Positions 15,604-24,403 of a DNA stretch of 33,412 bases are shown here, in pieces. The notes beneath the pieces were generated by a model. The model was not told the DNA's origin. It ran no database searches and worked only from the letters and a program-made list of their open reading frames with translations. Position numbers and translations under genes: made by a program. Each line of letters starts with the position of its first letter. Position 1 is the stretch's first letter. The DNA is taken from contig JALXFE010000027.1 in the NCBI GenBank assembly GCA_027069135.1, forward strand, positions 1 to 33,412, written 5' to 3'. The stretch comes from Thermoanaerobaculia bacterium (GTDB taxonomy: Bacteria > Acidobacteriota > Thermoanaerobaculia > Multivoradales > JAHZIX01).

Positions 15604-17061
15604 TCAGCGGGTGGCGTCGTAGTGGTAGGACTCCTGGTTGGTCGCGGCCAACGCGGTCAGCTCGATGAATTCCCGGTCCTTGTGAAATTGAGCGAAAACA
15701 ATGTCGTCGCGGGCCTCTTGCATCTCTTTGGCGCGCACCGCGTCGTAGTGTTCATACTCGTAGAAGTGGCGGCGCAGGAAGTCGAAGGCCTTCTGACGGT
15801 CGCCCAGCTGAGCGTAGATGGCCGCCAGGTTGTACGAGGCAGCGAGCATGTCCTCGTGCTCTTCGGCCAGCCGGATCGCCTCCTCGGTATGCCCCAAGGC
15901 GACGAGATAGGTCGCGGCGAAGACCTGGTTGTAGGGATCCTCCGGAGCCAGCTCCATCGCCTTCTTCACGTAGCCATAAGCTTTTTCCCGCTGATCCTCG
16001 GAATTCCAGAAGACGGCGAGGTTGCGGTAGGTCAGGGGAAGCGGGTACTCATCGAGGGAACGCTCGAAAAGCGCCACTCCCTGCTCGAAATCGCCGCTGT
16101 GAATGGTCATCTTGCCGATTCCATGCAGGGCTACGGCGCGGGAGAGACGGTCCGCGGGACGCTCCAGCAGCTCGCCAAAGATGGCTCGGGCAAGCTTCCA
16201 ATCCCCGGTGTGGTGCCGGTGCAACTCGCCCAGGAAGCGAAGCACCACCGGATCGGCGGGGTCTACCTTGCGGGCGCGCTCGTAATACCCTTGAGCCTCG
16301 GCGGGACGCTCGGCTCGTTCGGCGGCCAATCCGGCCTCCATCAATTCGCTGATCCGGGCGCTGGTCGTGGGTCGTAGATCCGCCGGTTCGAAATTGCCGA
16401 GAGCTGCGACCGCGGGTACCTCGCGGCCCATTTTCTTGAGGGCCTTAGCTGCTTTCTTCCCTTCCTTCGGAAAAAGGCAAGCTTGCTCGGCGACCTGCGT
16501 GTAGAACTCAGCAGCGCCGGTAGTATCCCCGGCCTTCTCCTTGCCCTTGGCCTGCTCCAAGGCTTCTTTGATGGCCTCTTTTCGCTGATCGAGCTCCGAT
16601 TGAACGACCTTTTCGACCACCGCCGCCGGAATGTGCTTGCGCTCCGGCTCGATCCGGCGAATCTCGGTACCGTCCTTGGCCGAGAGGATGGCGATCGGAC
16701 GGTCCGGGGAGACTTGATACCGGGCCCGTAGCTCGGTGTTGTCGCCGGGCACCAACGCTACCCCTAGGCAGCGCGCCGACAGCAGGGTGAGATTGCGTGA
16801 GGTCCGCAGATTCGACGCCAACGCCTCATCTCTTGAAGTCGGGAACCAATAGAGCACCAGATCGCCCGCGGGCTGCGGGTTACCAGGTTCAACGACGACC
16901 CAGGGGACGTAATACACCGTCGGCTGAGGGCCCACGGCAATTCCGCCGGTGCCGCCTCCCCCACCTCCACCGCAGGTAGCGTAGACCGGCGAGACCACCA
17001 GACCGAAAAGGGTGGCCATGACGATGAGATGAGTCAGAAGGGTCGAGCGATCAAGCTTCAT
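15604..17061 (-). CDS. Secreted TPR protein with degenerate thioredoxin-like domain and poly-Gly N-terminus
   Basis: This is a 485-residue exported protein starting at ATG 17061, with GGGAG about 8 nt upstream and a signal peptide (MKLDRSTLLTHLIVMATLFG and on to VYA). The mature N-terminus is unusual: Thr-Cys followed by seven Gly. Residues about 45-150 resemble a thioredoxin fold (VVLYWF-like strand, then YQVSPDRPIAIL with a cis-Pro-like position), but the active-site CxxC is absent. Several TPR units follow from about residue 160 (for example AEAQGYYERARKVDPADPVV and FEQGVALFERSLDEYP). It probably acts as a periplasmic scaffold. The frame can start 18 codons earlier, but that segment lacks a signal sequence. 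Confidence 0.82.
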   Translation of the reverse strand: MKLDRSTLLTHLIVMATLFGLVVSPVYATCGGGGGGGTGGIAVGPQPTVYYVPWVVVEPGNPQPAGDLVLYWFPTSRDEALASNLRTSRNLTLLSARCLGVALVPGDNTELRARYQVSPDRPIAILSAKDGTEIRRIEPERKHIPAAVVEKVVQSELDQRKEAIKEALEQAKGKEKAGDTTGAAEFYTQVAEQACLFPKEGKKAAKALKKMGREVPAVAALGNFEPADLRPTTSARISELMEAGLAAERAERPAEAQGYYERARKVDPADPVVLRFLGELHRHHTGDWKLARAIFGELLERPADRLSRAVALHGIGKMTIHSGDFEQGVALFERSLDEYPLPLTYRNLAVFWNSEDQREKAYGYVKKAMELAPEDPYNQVFAATYLVALGHTEEAIRLAEEHEDMLAASYNLAAIYAQLGDRQKAFDFLRRHFYEYEHYDAVRAKEMQEARDDIVFAQFHKDREFIELTALAATNQESYHYDATR

Positions 17062-17230
17062 GAGGAGTCTCCCGGGGTCGATTTTGAGGCGGTCCGGAAA
17101 CCGGGCACCCGCCATAAAAGACTAGCATGCGTCCCGCGCGGCCCTTACTTCTCGGCCACTATCGAAAACCCTTGATGATCACGGCGCGAGATGGCGCCTG
17201 CTGCCGGCTGAGCTCCAAAATGTGATGTGG

Positions 17231-17243
17231 TAGCATCTGATGC
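17231..17243 (+). promoter_or_regulatory. vapB2 -10 element and operator dyad at the start codon
   Basis: TAGCAT (17231-17236) lies 7 nt before the vapB ATG, the spacing expected for a leaderless transcript. GCATCTGATGC (17233-17243) is a perfect 5-1-5 palindrome ending at that ATG and could be an autorepression site. No good -35 and no ribosome site are visible. Confidence 0.4.
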
Positions 17244-17483
17244 ATGCGCACCACCCTTAGAATCGATGATGATGTGCTCTTCGCGGTCAAGGAACGAGCA
17301 GGTCGTGAAGGTCGGTCGTCCGGAGAGGTTCTCTCGGAGCTGGCACGGGCCGCACTGACCCACTCGGAAGTGCCAGAGGCTCCCGAAGCGGCTTCGTTTT
17401 ATGGCTTCGATCCACTGCCGCACCGCGGGGCCGTGGTCTCCAACGAGCTCATCGACCGTCTGCTCGAGGACGAACCGGAGTAA
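17244..17483 (+). CDS. vapB: Ribbon-helix-helix antitoxin (VapB family)
   Basis: This is a 79-residue antitoxin beginning MRTTLRIDDDVLFAVKERAG, the ribbon-helix-helix DNA-binding fold of VapB/CopG antitoxins, with REGRSSGEVLSELARAAL as the second helix. Its stop codon overlaps the toxin start by one base (TAATG). The C-terminal part is acidic and likely wraps the toxin. No ribosome site precedes the ATG, and the nearby -10 suggests leaderless transcription. Confidence 0.88.
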   Translation: MRTTLRIDDDVLFAVKERAGREGRSSGEVLSELARAALTHSEVPEAPEAASFYGFDPLPHRGAVVSNELIDRLLEDEPE

Positions 17484-17911
17484 TGAGGTCGCTCCTCGAT
17501 GTCAACGTACTCTTGGCTCTTTTCGATTCGGATCACTCGGATCATCCTCGAGCTCGGGAGTGGCTCAGTGGCGAGATCGATCAAGGATGGGCGTCTTGTG
17601 CTATCACCGAGAACGGCTTCGTGAGGATCATCAGCCAACCACGGTATCCGAGCCCGATCCCCTCGAAGCAGGCTATCGAGCGACTGCGCAAAGCGACGAG
17701 GACTGCGTACCACGCCTTGTGGCCCTGCGATCTCAGTCTTCTGGACGAAACGGCGATTCACGCCGACCGAGTCCACGGGGCCCGGCAGGTGACAGACATC
17801 TACCTGCTCGCCCTAGCCGTTCGCCACGGCGGCCGCCTCGTCACCTTCGACCGATCCATCCCCTTACAGGCAGCGACCGGGGCCACGGCGGAGAACCTTG
17901 TCGTGCTCTAG
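17483..17911 (+). CDS. vapC: PIN-domain ribonuclease toxin (VapC family)
   Basis: This is a 142-residue PIN toxin beginning MRSLLDVNVLLALFDSDHSD. The acidic metal ligands are all present: Asp6, Glu43 (ITENGF), Asp105 (QVTDIYLLALA) and Asp123 (VTFDRSIP). The motif R-x-QVTD-x-YL is typical of the TA-system VapC subfamily. It is complete and paired with a ribbon-helix-helix antitoxin, unlike the first VapC of the window, which has an AbrB-type partner, so the two were acquired independently. Confidence 0.92.
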   Translation: MRSLLDVNVLLALFDSDHSDHPRAREWLSGEIDQGWASCAITENGFVRIISQPRYPSPIPSKQAIERLRKATRTAYHALWPCDLSLLDETAIHADRVHGARQVTDIYLLALAVRHGGRLVTFDRSIPLQAATGATAENLVVL

Positions 17912-18043
17912 ACCGGCAGCTTTGCGACGCTCCTGCGCCGAGCGGACAAGCCCCTACCTATTTCTGCTGTGCTCGAGGACGGAGCGGTTAGGCTTCAGAG
18001 TCTTCGCTTCCCCACCAGGGGCCGGCGGCGCAAAGGTTCCCGG

Positions 18044-19159
18044 TTAGGCCGCCCGCTTACGAAATCGCCCCGCCGCCAGCCATAGCAGACCGATTCCCAT
18101 GGCGAAGAGTGCGAGGAACTGAGGCCACAGAGCCTCGATACCCGCTCCCTTGAGGAAGATCCCTCGCACCACCTCGAGGTAATGACGCATGGGATTGACC
18201 AGAGTCAGCCACTGGAAAGGCTCCGGCATGCTGCTGATCGGAAACATGAAACCCGAAAGCAACAAGGTGGGCATGAAGACCAGGAAGCTGGTCAGGAACG
18301 CCTCCTGCTGCGTCTTCGAGATCGTGGAAATCAGCAGCCCCATGCCGAGGCCCGCCATCAGGTAGAGCAGGCTCCCGAGGAGTAGCTCGATGGGGGCGCC
18401 GCGGAACGGCACCTGGAACCAGAACAGGGCGATGCCGGTGACCAGAACGAGGTCCACCAGACCGATGATGGCAAAGGGGATGGTCTTGCCGGCGACGAGC
18501 TCCACCGGGCGAAGGGGGCTGACCATCAGCTGCTCCAAGGTACCGACTTCCCGCTCGCGGACGACCGCCAGGGAGGTGAGCAGCAGGCAAACCAGCATGA
18601 TGACCGCCCCGATGACCGCCGGTACGTTGTAGTCCTGGCTGTTTAAGTCGGGATTGAACCAGGCTCGCTCGCGGAGCTCGACGGCGACGATCGGGGGCCG
18701 CGAGACCATCCTGGCACCAAAGGAGGCGACGAGGCTCTCGGCGTAGCCCCGGACGACCGTCGCCAGGTTGGAATTGGTGCCGTCGAGGAGAAGCTGGAGC
18801 TCGACCCTTCTGCCGCCCGCCAGGTCAGCAGCGAATCCCGACGGAATCTCGATCCCCAGGGCGGCGGTCCCATGGTCCAACGCCGTGACCAGATCCTCAG
18901 GGCGCTGGGAGCGCCCGACCACCAGGAAGTACCCGGAGGCCGTGAAGGCTTCCACCAGCTCCCGGGAGGTGCTGGTCCGGTCGTGGTCGACGACGAAGGC
19001 GGCGGTCTGTCGGTAGTCCGTCGTCACCGCATAGCCGAAGACCACGAGTTGGAGGACCGGGGCGACCAGGAGCAATGCGAGCATCCGCGGGTCGCGGAAG
19101 ACCTGCAGGAACTCCTTGCGGACCATCTCGTAGACCCGCTCGAGGCTGCCGGGGCTCAT
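18044..19159 (-). CDS. ABC-2 type transporter permease (YbhR-like)
   Basis: This is a 371-residue inner-membrane permease of the ABC-2 family. A first helix (ALLLVAPVLQLVVFGYAVT, about 28-46) is followed by a periplasmic domain of about 120 residues starting with VVDHDRTSTSRELVEAF. Five further helices occupy about 180-365, including the conserved region REREVGTLEQLMVSPLRPVEL and a helix with LLSGFMFPISSMP. Its ATG overlaps the stop of its paralogue upstream (ATGA). With the two ATPases and the HlyD adaptor it forms a drug or lipid export machine like E. coli YbhGFSR. It is the last gene of the operon. Confidence 0.92.
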   Translation of the reverse strand: MSPGSLERVYEMVRKEFLQVFRDPRMLALLLVAPVLQLVVFGYAVTTDYRQTAAFVVDHDRTSTSRELVEAFTASGYFLVVGRSQRPEDLVTALDHGTAALGIEIPSGFAADLAGGRRVELQLLLDGTNSNLATVVRGYAESLVASFGARMVSRPPIVAVELRERAWFNPDLNSQDYNVPAVIGAVIMLVCLLLTSLAVVREREVGTLEQLMVSPLRPVELVAGKTIPFAIIGLVDLVLVTGIALFWFQVPFRGAPIELLLGSLLYLMAGLGMGLLISTISKTQQEAFLTSFLVFMPTLLLSGFMFPISSMPEPFQWLTLVNPMRHYLEVVRGIFLKGAGIEALWPQFLALFAMGIGLLWLAAGRFRKRAA

Positions 19160-20274
19160 CGCAGCTCCTTACGGAAGGCGACGGTCGCCAGCACCAACGC
19201 ACTGACGGCGAACACCAACATCAGCAGGCCTTGTAGGCGGAGCACTTCAACACCGACACCCTTGAGAAAGATCCCGCGAGTGATCACCAGAAAGTACCGG
19301 GCGGGCACCAGATGGGTCACCACTTGCAGGGGCTTCGGCATGATCGAGATCGGGTACATGAAACCCGAGAGGAGGAAGGCTGGCAGGAAGGTCAGAACCA
19401 TCGCCAGCTGGCTAGCCACAAGCTGTGAGCCGGCCACCGCCGAGATGAACATGCCGAGGGCGAGGCCGCCGACCATGAACAACAAGGACAACACCATCAG
19501 AAGAAAGGGATCACCGTTAAAAGGAACGCCGAAGATCAAAACGCCGATCACCGTGCTGGCCGCCACGTCGATGAGACCGATGGCGACGTAGGGAATTAGC
19601 TTGCCCAACACCACTTCGAGGCGCGTTACCGGCGTGGCGGCCAGCTGCTCCATGGTGCCCCGCTCCCACTCTCGGGCAATCGTGAGGGAGGTGAGCATGG
19701 CCGCGATGATCATCATGATCACCGCCACCAGCCCGGGCACGATCATGTTCCGACTCGACAGCTCCTCGTTGTACCAGATCCGCGTCTGGGCCACGAGGGG
19801 TGCCTCGAGAGCTCGCCCCTTAAGGCCTACTTCGAGGGAGTAGCTCTGCACCACCGCCCGGCTGTAGGCCAGCACGATGGTCGCGGTGTTGGCGTCGGAG
19901 CCATCGACGATGGCCTGTACCTGAGCCGGACGTCCGGTCGCCAGATCCCGGGCGAATCCGGGGGGGATGACGATCACCATTTGAGCCGCCATCCGATCGA
20001 AGAGCCCGGGGATCTCGGAGGGCCCCTCGAGGTACCTCCCCAGGGTGAAATAGCCCGAGGAACGGAAGGACTCGAGAAGCTCACGGCTCGCCGACGAGCG
20101 GTCCTGATCCAGAACCGCGGTCTCGATATCGTCGATATCCCAGGAGATCGCGTAACCAAAGATGACCAGCAGAAGGAGCGGCAGGAGAAACGCCAGGATG
20201 AGGCTCCGGGTGTCGCGGCGCAGCTGGATCGTCTCCTTTCGGGCGATGGCCAGCAAGCGGGTTCGGTTCAGCAT
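19156..20274 (-). CDS. ABC-2 type transporter permease (YbhS-like)
   Basis: This is a 372-residue paralogue of the neighbouring permease, with the same layout: first helix LAFLLPLLLLVIFGYAIS, a periplasmic part with VLDQDRSSASRELLESF, and a membrane part with REWERGTMEQLAATPVTRLE and LLSGFMYPISIMP. The true start is ATG 20274 (MLNRTRLLAIARKE), giving the same length as its partner; the frame is open 51 codons further, over the end of the ATPase gene. It sits 10 bp after the ATPase stop and overlaps the next gene by 4 nt. The two permeases probably form a heterodimer. Confidence 0.92.
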   Translation of the reverse strand: MLNRTRLLAIARKETIQLRRDTRSLILAFLLPLLLLVIFGYAISWDIDDIETAVLDQDRSSASRELLESFRSSGYFTLGRYLEGPSEIPGLFDRMAAQMVIVIPPGFARDLATGRPAQVQAIVDGSDANTATIVLAYSRAVVQSYSLEVGLKGRALEAPLVAQTRIWYNEELSSRNMIVPGLVAVIMMIIAAMLTSLTIAREWERGTMEQLAATPVTRLEVVLGKLIPYVAIGLIDVAASTVIGVLIFGVPFNGDPFLLMVLSLLFMVGGLALGMFISAVAGSQLVASQLAMVLTFLPAFLLSGFMYPISIMPKPLQVVTHLVPARYFLVITRGIFLKGVGVEVLRLQGLLMLVFAVSALVLATVAFRKELR

Positions 20275-20284
20275 GATGCTTCGC

Positions 20285-21229
20285 TCATCCCATGGGAGCA
20301 CCGCCGGCGGCCTCCACCAGCGAGATGAAAACGTCCTCCAGGGACGGTGCGATCTCCTCGATCCCCACGAGGCCCAGCCCCGCGGCGCGCAGTGATGCCT
20401 CGATCTCCCGGCGCGCCCGAGCGGCATCTGCCACCGTGGCGTGGACGGTGCGCCCGAACATTCCGGCTTGCACCACGGACGGCAAGCCCTGCAGCACCTC
20501 CACCGACCGAGGGCCGTTCTCTGTCTTGACCTCCAGCAGGGGTTCGCCCATGAGCTCTTTCAGCCCTGCGGGGGTGTCGAGGGCGATGAGCTTGCCGCGG
20601 TTCATCAGCGCCAGCCGATGGCAATACTCCGCTTCCTCCATGTAATGAGTGGTGACGAAGACCGTCGTGCCGGCCCCGGCCAGGGCGTAGATCAGATCCC
20701 AGAAATTCCTCCGCGAGATCGGGTCGACCCCCGAGGTGGGCTCGTCGAGAAAGAGGATCGGCGGTTCGTGGAGTACGGCGCATCCCAACGCCAGGCGCTG
20801 TTTCCACCCCAACGAGAGCTCTCCGGTCAAGCGCTTCTGCTGATCGGTGAGCCCCGCCATCTCGAGCACCCAATCCCGGCGTTCCCCTCGCCTCGCTTTG
20901 GCAACGCCATAGAGGCCGGAGAAAAAGGCGATGTTCTCCTCCACCGTGAGATCGGCGTAGAGAGAGAAGAGCTGCGACATATAACCGATATTTCGCTTGA
21001 TGGCTTCGGTCTCGCTCATGATGTCGAAGCCGGCAACCTCACCGTGGCCGGAGCTGGGCAGCAGCAACCCGGCCAGCATCTTGATCGTCGTCGTCTTGCC
21101 GGCACCGTTCGGCCCCAAGAATCCGAAGACTTCTTCCCGCCACACCTCGAAGGAGAGGTGGTCTACGGCCACGAAATCCCCGAAGACCCGAGTCAGGGAA
21201 TCGACCAACACGGCTACCTTCCGCTTCAT
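20285..21229 (-). CDS. ABC transporter ATPase, corresponds to the second half of YbhF
   Basis: This is a 314-residue ATPase with Walker A GPNGAGKTTTIK, Walker B ILFLDEPTSGVD, and a switch region VTTHYMEEAEYC. The signature loop reads LSLGWKQRLAL rather than LSGGQ, which matches the second ATPase domain of E. coli YbhF (where it is also non-standard). The C-terminal 90 residues are the dimerisation/DUF4162-like tail ending SLEDVFISLVE. AGGGGG precedes the ATG. In E. coli the two ATPase halves are one protein; here they are separate genes. Confidence 0.93.
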   Translation of the reverse strand: MKRKVAVLVDSLTRVFGDFVAVDHLSFEVWREEVFGFLGPNGAGKTTTIKMLAGLLLPSSGHGEVAGFDIMSETEAIKRNIGYMSQLFSLYADLTVEENIAFFSGLYGVAKARRGERRDWVLEMAGLTDQQKRLTGELSLGWKQRLALGCAVLHEPPILFLDEPTSGVDPISRRNFWDLIYALAGAGTTVFVTTHYMEEAEYCHRLALMNRGKLIALDTPAGLKELMGEPLLEVKTENGPRSVEVLQGLPSVVQAGMFGRTVHATVADAARARREIEASLRAAGLGLVGIEEIAPSLEDVFISLVEAAGGAPMG

Positions 21230-21259
21230 GCCACCCCCTTCCTCATGCCACTCCCAGCC

Positions 21260-22210
21260 TCATGCTGACTCCGCTCGCGCCACGCGGTCGATGAAAACAT
21301 CCTCCAACGAGGGGTCGATGGCCTTGATCTCCAGCGCTGCGAGACCCGCCTCGCTGAGGGCCGCCCGCACCGCGGGAGTTTCCTTCGAGGCAGAGGCAAC
21401 CGTCACGTGGAGGCGGTCGCCAAAGACCGTGGCCCGTCGCACCTCGGGCAGCGAGCGAACGACTTCCCGCGCCTGCCTCACTTGCTCCACGTGAACCTCG
21501 AGGACCTCGCCGAGAATCGTCTTCTGCAACGCTTCCGGGGTATCGAGGGCCAGGATTCGGCCCCGATGGAGCAAGACCATCCGGTCGAAACGTTCGGCCT
21601 CGTCCATGTAAGCCGTGCTGACGACGGCGGTGACCCCCTGGGCCACCATCTCATGGACGATGAGCCAGAGGTCCCGTCGTGAGACGGGGTCGACGCCGAA
21701 GGTAGGCTCGTCCAGCAGCAGGATGTCGGGCTGGTGGACGAGGGCACAGGACAGGCCCAGTTTCTGCTTCATTCCTCCCGAGAGATTCCCCGCCCGGCGG
21801 TCTTTGAAGGGACCGAGGTTGGAGAAGGCGAAAAGCCGCTCCAGTCGTTCGTCCCGTTCCGCCTTGGGCACGAGGTAGAGATCGGCGTAGAAGTAGAGAT
21901 TCTCGAGCACCGTCAAGTCGGTGTAGAGCCCGAAGCGCTGCGGCATATACGCCAACCGATGCCTGATCCGATCCGGGTTGCGAACGATGCTGACGCCGGC
22001 CATCTCGGCGTCCCCGGAGGTCGGCCGAAGGATCCCGGCCAACATTCTCAGGGTGGTCGTCTTGCCCGCGCCATCCGGCCCCACGAGACCGAAGAGCTCC
22101 CCCGCTGCGACCTCGAAGCCGAGGTCGTCGACCGCGGTGAGCTTCCCGAAGTTCCGCGTCAGCCCTTCGGCTCGAATCGCGGCGGCAATGCCCTGGAGCT
22201 CCCTAGCCAT
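21260..22210 (-). CDS. ABC transporter ATPase, corresponds to the first half of YbhF
   Basis: This is a 316-residue ATPase with Walker A GPDGAGKTTTLR, signature LSGGMKQKLGLSCALVH, Walker B ILLLDEPTFGVD and switch STAYMDEAER. Asp instead of Asn in the Walker A loop matches the first domain of YbhF. The tail again ends in SLEDVFIDRV. It overlaps the end of the HlyD gene by 8 nt and is 30 bp before the second ATPase, so it is part of one operon. A pair of unlike ATPases implies a heterodimeric motor with one standard and one altered signature site. Confidence 0.93.
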   Translation of the reverse strand: MARELQGIAAAIRAEGLTRNFGKLTAVDDLGFEVAAGELFGLVGPDGAGKTTTLRMLAGILRPTSGDAEMAGVSIVRNPDRIRHRLAYMPQRFGLYTDLTVLENLYFYADLYLVPKAERDERLERLFAFSNLGPFKDRRAGNLSGGMKQKLGLSCALVHQPDILLLDEPTFGVDPVSRRDLWLIVHEMVAQGVTAVVSTAYMDEAERFDRMVLLHRGRILALDTPEALQKTILGEVLEVHVEQVRQAREVVRSLPEVRRATVFGDRLHVTVASASKETPAVRAALSEAGLAALEIKAIDPSLEDVFIDRVARAESA

Positions 22211-23210
22211 CTTCCGGCTCCGCTGCCGCCAAGATCAGGATCGCGTCCACCGGCATCCCGGGCTTGAGCTCGTGGCGGGGATCCTCGACGATCCGCACCT
22301 TGACGGAATACACCAGCCGAACGCGCTCTTCCTGGGTCTGAACTGTCTTGGGCGTGAACTCGGCCTCGGAGGCGATGAAGATCACCTCGCCGCCATAGCG
22401 CTTCTCCGGGTAGGTATCCGACGTGATCTCGACTTTGTCGCCGATGCTGAGGGCGCCGATACGGTCCTCGGGAACGTAGATCCGCACCCAGCGGTCCTCG
22501 AGATCGATCAGGGTGAGGACGGGAGTCCCGGGCGGCACGATCTCCCCGGGCTCCCGGTGTCGCACCGTCACCAACCCCGAAAAGGGAGCGATGATCGTCA
22601 TATTGGCCCGCATCGCGTCGACGGTCTCGACCGCTGCCTTAGCCTGCGCGACCTGGGCTCGCTGCGCCTCCAGGCGCTCCCGCCTCGGCCCGGCCTCCAG
22701 GAGACGCAGTCGTTCGTCCGCCTGAGTCAGCTGGCTGCGGACCACATCCAGGGCGAGGGTAGCCTTATCGTAAGCCTCCCGGCTTGCAGCACCCCCTTCG
22801 AACAATCGTTCGGTGCGCTCCAGATCCCGCTCGGCATCGACGAGCCGCTGCCGCACACCATCGCGGGCCGCCCGGGCCTGAGAGATCTCTTCGCTTCGGA
22901 AGCCTTTCTCGAGCTCCGACAGCTGAGCCCGAGCGGCGGCTACCTGGGCGATGGCCTGCGCTTTGCGCGCCCCGATCTCGGTCTGATCCAGGCGTGCCAG
23001 CTGCGCGCCGCCCTCCACCCAATCGCCTTCTCGACAATCGACGACCTCGAGCCGCCCGGTCACCGGGAAACCGAGCTGTGCTTCGGTGGCCTCGACGGTT
23101 CCCGAGGAGAAGAGCTCCTTGGCCGCCGGAGCGGAACGATCCAGCCAAAACCACAGCGTGGCGGCCGCGACCAGCAGGACGATGAATCCCAGAATCCCCT
23201 TCCGTTTCAT
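22203..23210 (-). CDS. HlyD-family periplasmic adaptor (YbhG-like)
   Basis: This is a 335-residue membrane-fusion protein. Residues 7-24 form an N-terminal membrane anchor (FIVLLVAAATLWFWL). The lipoyl half-motif follows near 38-70 (GTVEATEAQLGFPVTGRLEV), then a long coiled-coil hairpin (about 75-190, rich in Ala, Arg and Glu), the second lipoyl half with APFSGLVTVRHREPGEIVPPG, and a beta-barrel domain. GGAGG lies 7 nt before the ATG. It is the first gene of the operon, and no outer-membrane channel gene follows, so a shared TolC-like channel is likely. No CecR-type TetR regulator is seen in the window. Confidence 0.93.
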   Translation of the reverse strand: MKRKGILGFIVLLVAAATLWFWLDRSAPAAKELFSSGTVEATEAQLGFPVTGRLEVVDCREGDWVEGGAQLARLDQTEIGARKAQAIAQVAAARAQLSELEKGFRSEEISQARAARDGVRQRLVDAERDLERTERLFEGGAASREAYDKATLALDVVRSQLTQADERLRLLEAGPRRERLEAQRAQVAQAKAAVETVDAMRANMTIIAPFSGLVTVRHREPGEIVPPGTPVLTLIDLEDRWVRIYVPEDRIGALSIGDKVEITSDTYPEKRYGGEVIFIASEAEFTPKTVQTQEERVRLVYSVKVRIVEDPRHELKPGMPVDAILILAAAEPEDG

Positions 23211-23270
23211 GGCACTGCCTCCAGATTACGCCGCAGCCAGCCAAGCTCCAGCTCTTTAGATCGCTCCCGC

Positions 23271-24110
23271 CTAAGAGGGTCTTCGCCCCTTCCCGCCGCG
23301 TGATGTCTTCTTCGTTGGCGTCTGCTGCACGTTCGGTCGGTAGACCTTTACTCTATCCCGCACGACGGTATTTGTTTTCGCCCTGGGAGGCTTACTTAGC
23401 TCGTCGATCCGATACCGGGAGACAGGTTCTCCCAGCGCCCGCTCGAGTCTTTCGACGGGGACGCTTCGCTCGATCACGCGCTGCCCCTCTGCTGCGTAAC
23501 GGGTCACGTTACGGGTCATGCCAAGGAGAGCCGAGTTGCGGCCTCGATCGACGATCCGACTGTGGAGCCGCGGGTCGAGGAAGTATCGATCAGAGACGAA
23601 GATCCACCCATCTGACGCGATGGCTATTGAGAGATCGAGAGCGCCCAAATCTAGGCCGACTCCGACGCTCCATCTCGCCCTCGGGGGAAGCGGTGCCCAG
23701 CCGAGCCAGCCATCGCCCTCCCGCCACGCCACCCATGCCGGAGCCCAGACCGCTCCCGGTACCCATACCCAGCCGTATTGCCCATGGTGGAACCACCGCC
23801 CATAGTGGAACGGCGCCCAACCCCACCTCCAATCGGAGTTCCAGGTCCAACCGGCGGAGGTGTAGACCCAGCTGCCGTGGGTGTAGGGTCGCCAGCCCAC
23901 TTCGACGACATTGGGCAACCAGACGCGCCCGTAGATGTCCACGTCAATCCAGGAGCCATAGGGACCAAGGGTGTCGAAAAACACATCCATCGTGATCTCC
24001 GGACTGGGGCTTCGCACAGTCGCTCCGAGTCCGGCTCCAGAGCTGGCGCACCCGGAGGTGCCTACCAAGAGAAGGGTCAGAACCAGAAGTCCCGCATGCT
24101 TGTTTTTCAT
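23271..24110 (-). CDS. DUF6600-like lipoprotein, Trp/Gly-rich
   Basis: This is a 279-residue protein with a lipoprotein signal (MKNKHAGLLVLTLLLVGTSGC; lipobox GTSGC). Residues about 45-145 carry repeated Trp/Tyr/Gly/Pro motifs: LGPYGSWIDVDIYGRVWLP, GWRPYTHGSWVYTSAGWTW, then WGWAPFHYGRWFHHGQYGWV and WLGWAPLPP. These are the hallmark of the DUF6600 family of secreted or outer-membrane-associated proteins. The C-terminus is basic and Lys/Arg-rich. The function is unknown. AAAGGAG precedes the ATG. It is transcribed in the same direction as the efflux operon, which begins 60 bp downstream, but a separate unit is possible. Confidence 0.85.
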   Translation of the reverse strand: MKNKHAGLLVLTLLLVGTSGCASSGAGLGATVRSPSPEITMDVFFDTLGPYGSWIDVDIYGRVWLPNVVEVGWRPYTHGSWVYTSAGWTWNSDWRWGWAPFHYGRWFHHGQYGWVWVPGAVWAPAWVAWREGDGWLGWAPLPPRARWSVGVGLDLGALDLSIAIASDGWIFVSDRYFLDPRLHSRIVDRGRNSALLGMTRNVTRYAAEGQRVIERSVPVERLERALGEPVSRYRIDELSKPPRAKTNTVVRDRVKVYRPNVQQTPTKKTSRGGKGRRPS

Positions 24111-24403
24111 TGTGAGTCTCCTTTGCGCTTGAGCTGAGATGTCAGCATGTCAAGTTATCCGGACATGAATCGCTTCGAGGGAAGGAGCCTGAAACTGGTC
24201 TCTCAAGCCCTCGACTACTTACTGAGAGGCACCGGCCGCGCCGATAGTTCCAGCCGCTCGGATCCAACGGGACCAGCATCACCTCTGGGCGGAGAAAAGT
24301 GGAAGATCTTGGCGACCGGATGGCTTGACGGAGCCTCCACAGTGAGCAGCGCCGGTAGAAGGCCAGCCACCACATTGCAGGCTCCGCCGACGCTGAGGGA
24401 TCG
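24111..24403. other. Non-coding gap upstream of the DUF6600-like gene
   Basis: About 290 bp with no believable gene on either strand. A TTGACA (minus strand, 24153-24148) lies near the DUF6600-like gene, but no matching -10 follows at the right spacing, so the promoter is not assigned. I see no repeat or strong hairpin. Confidence 0.45.
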
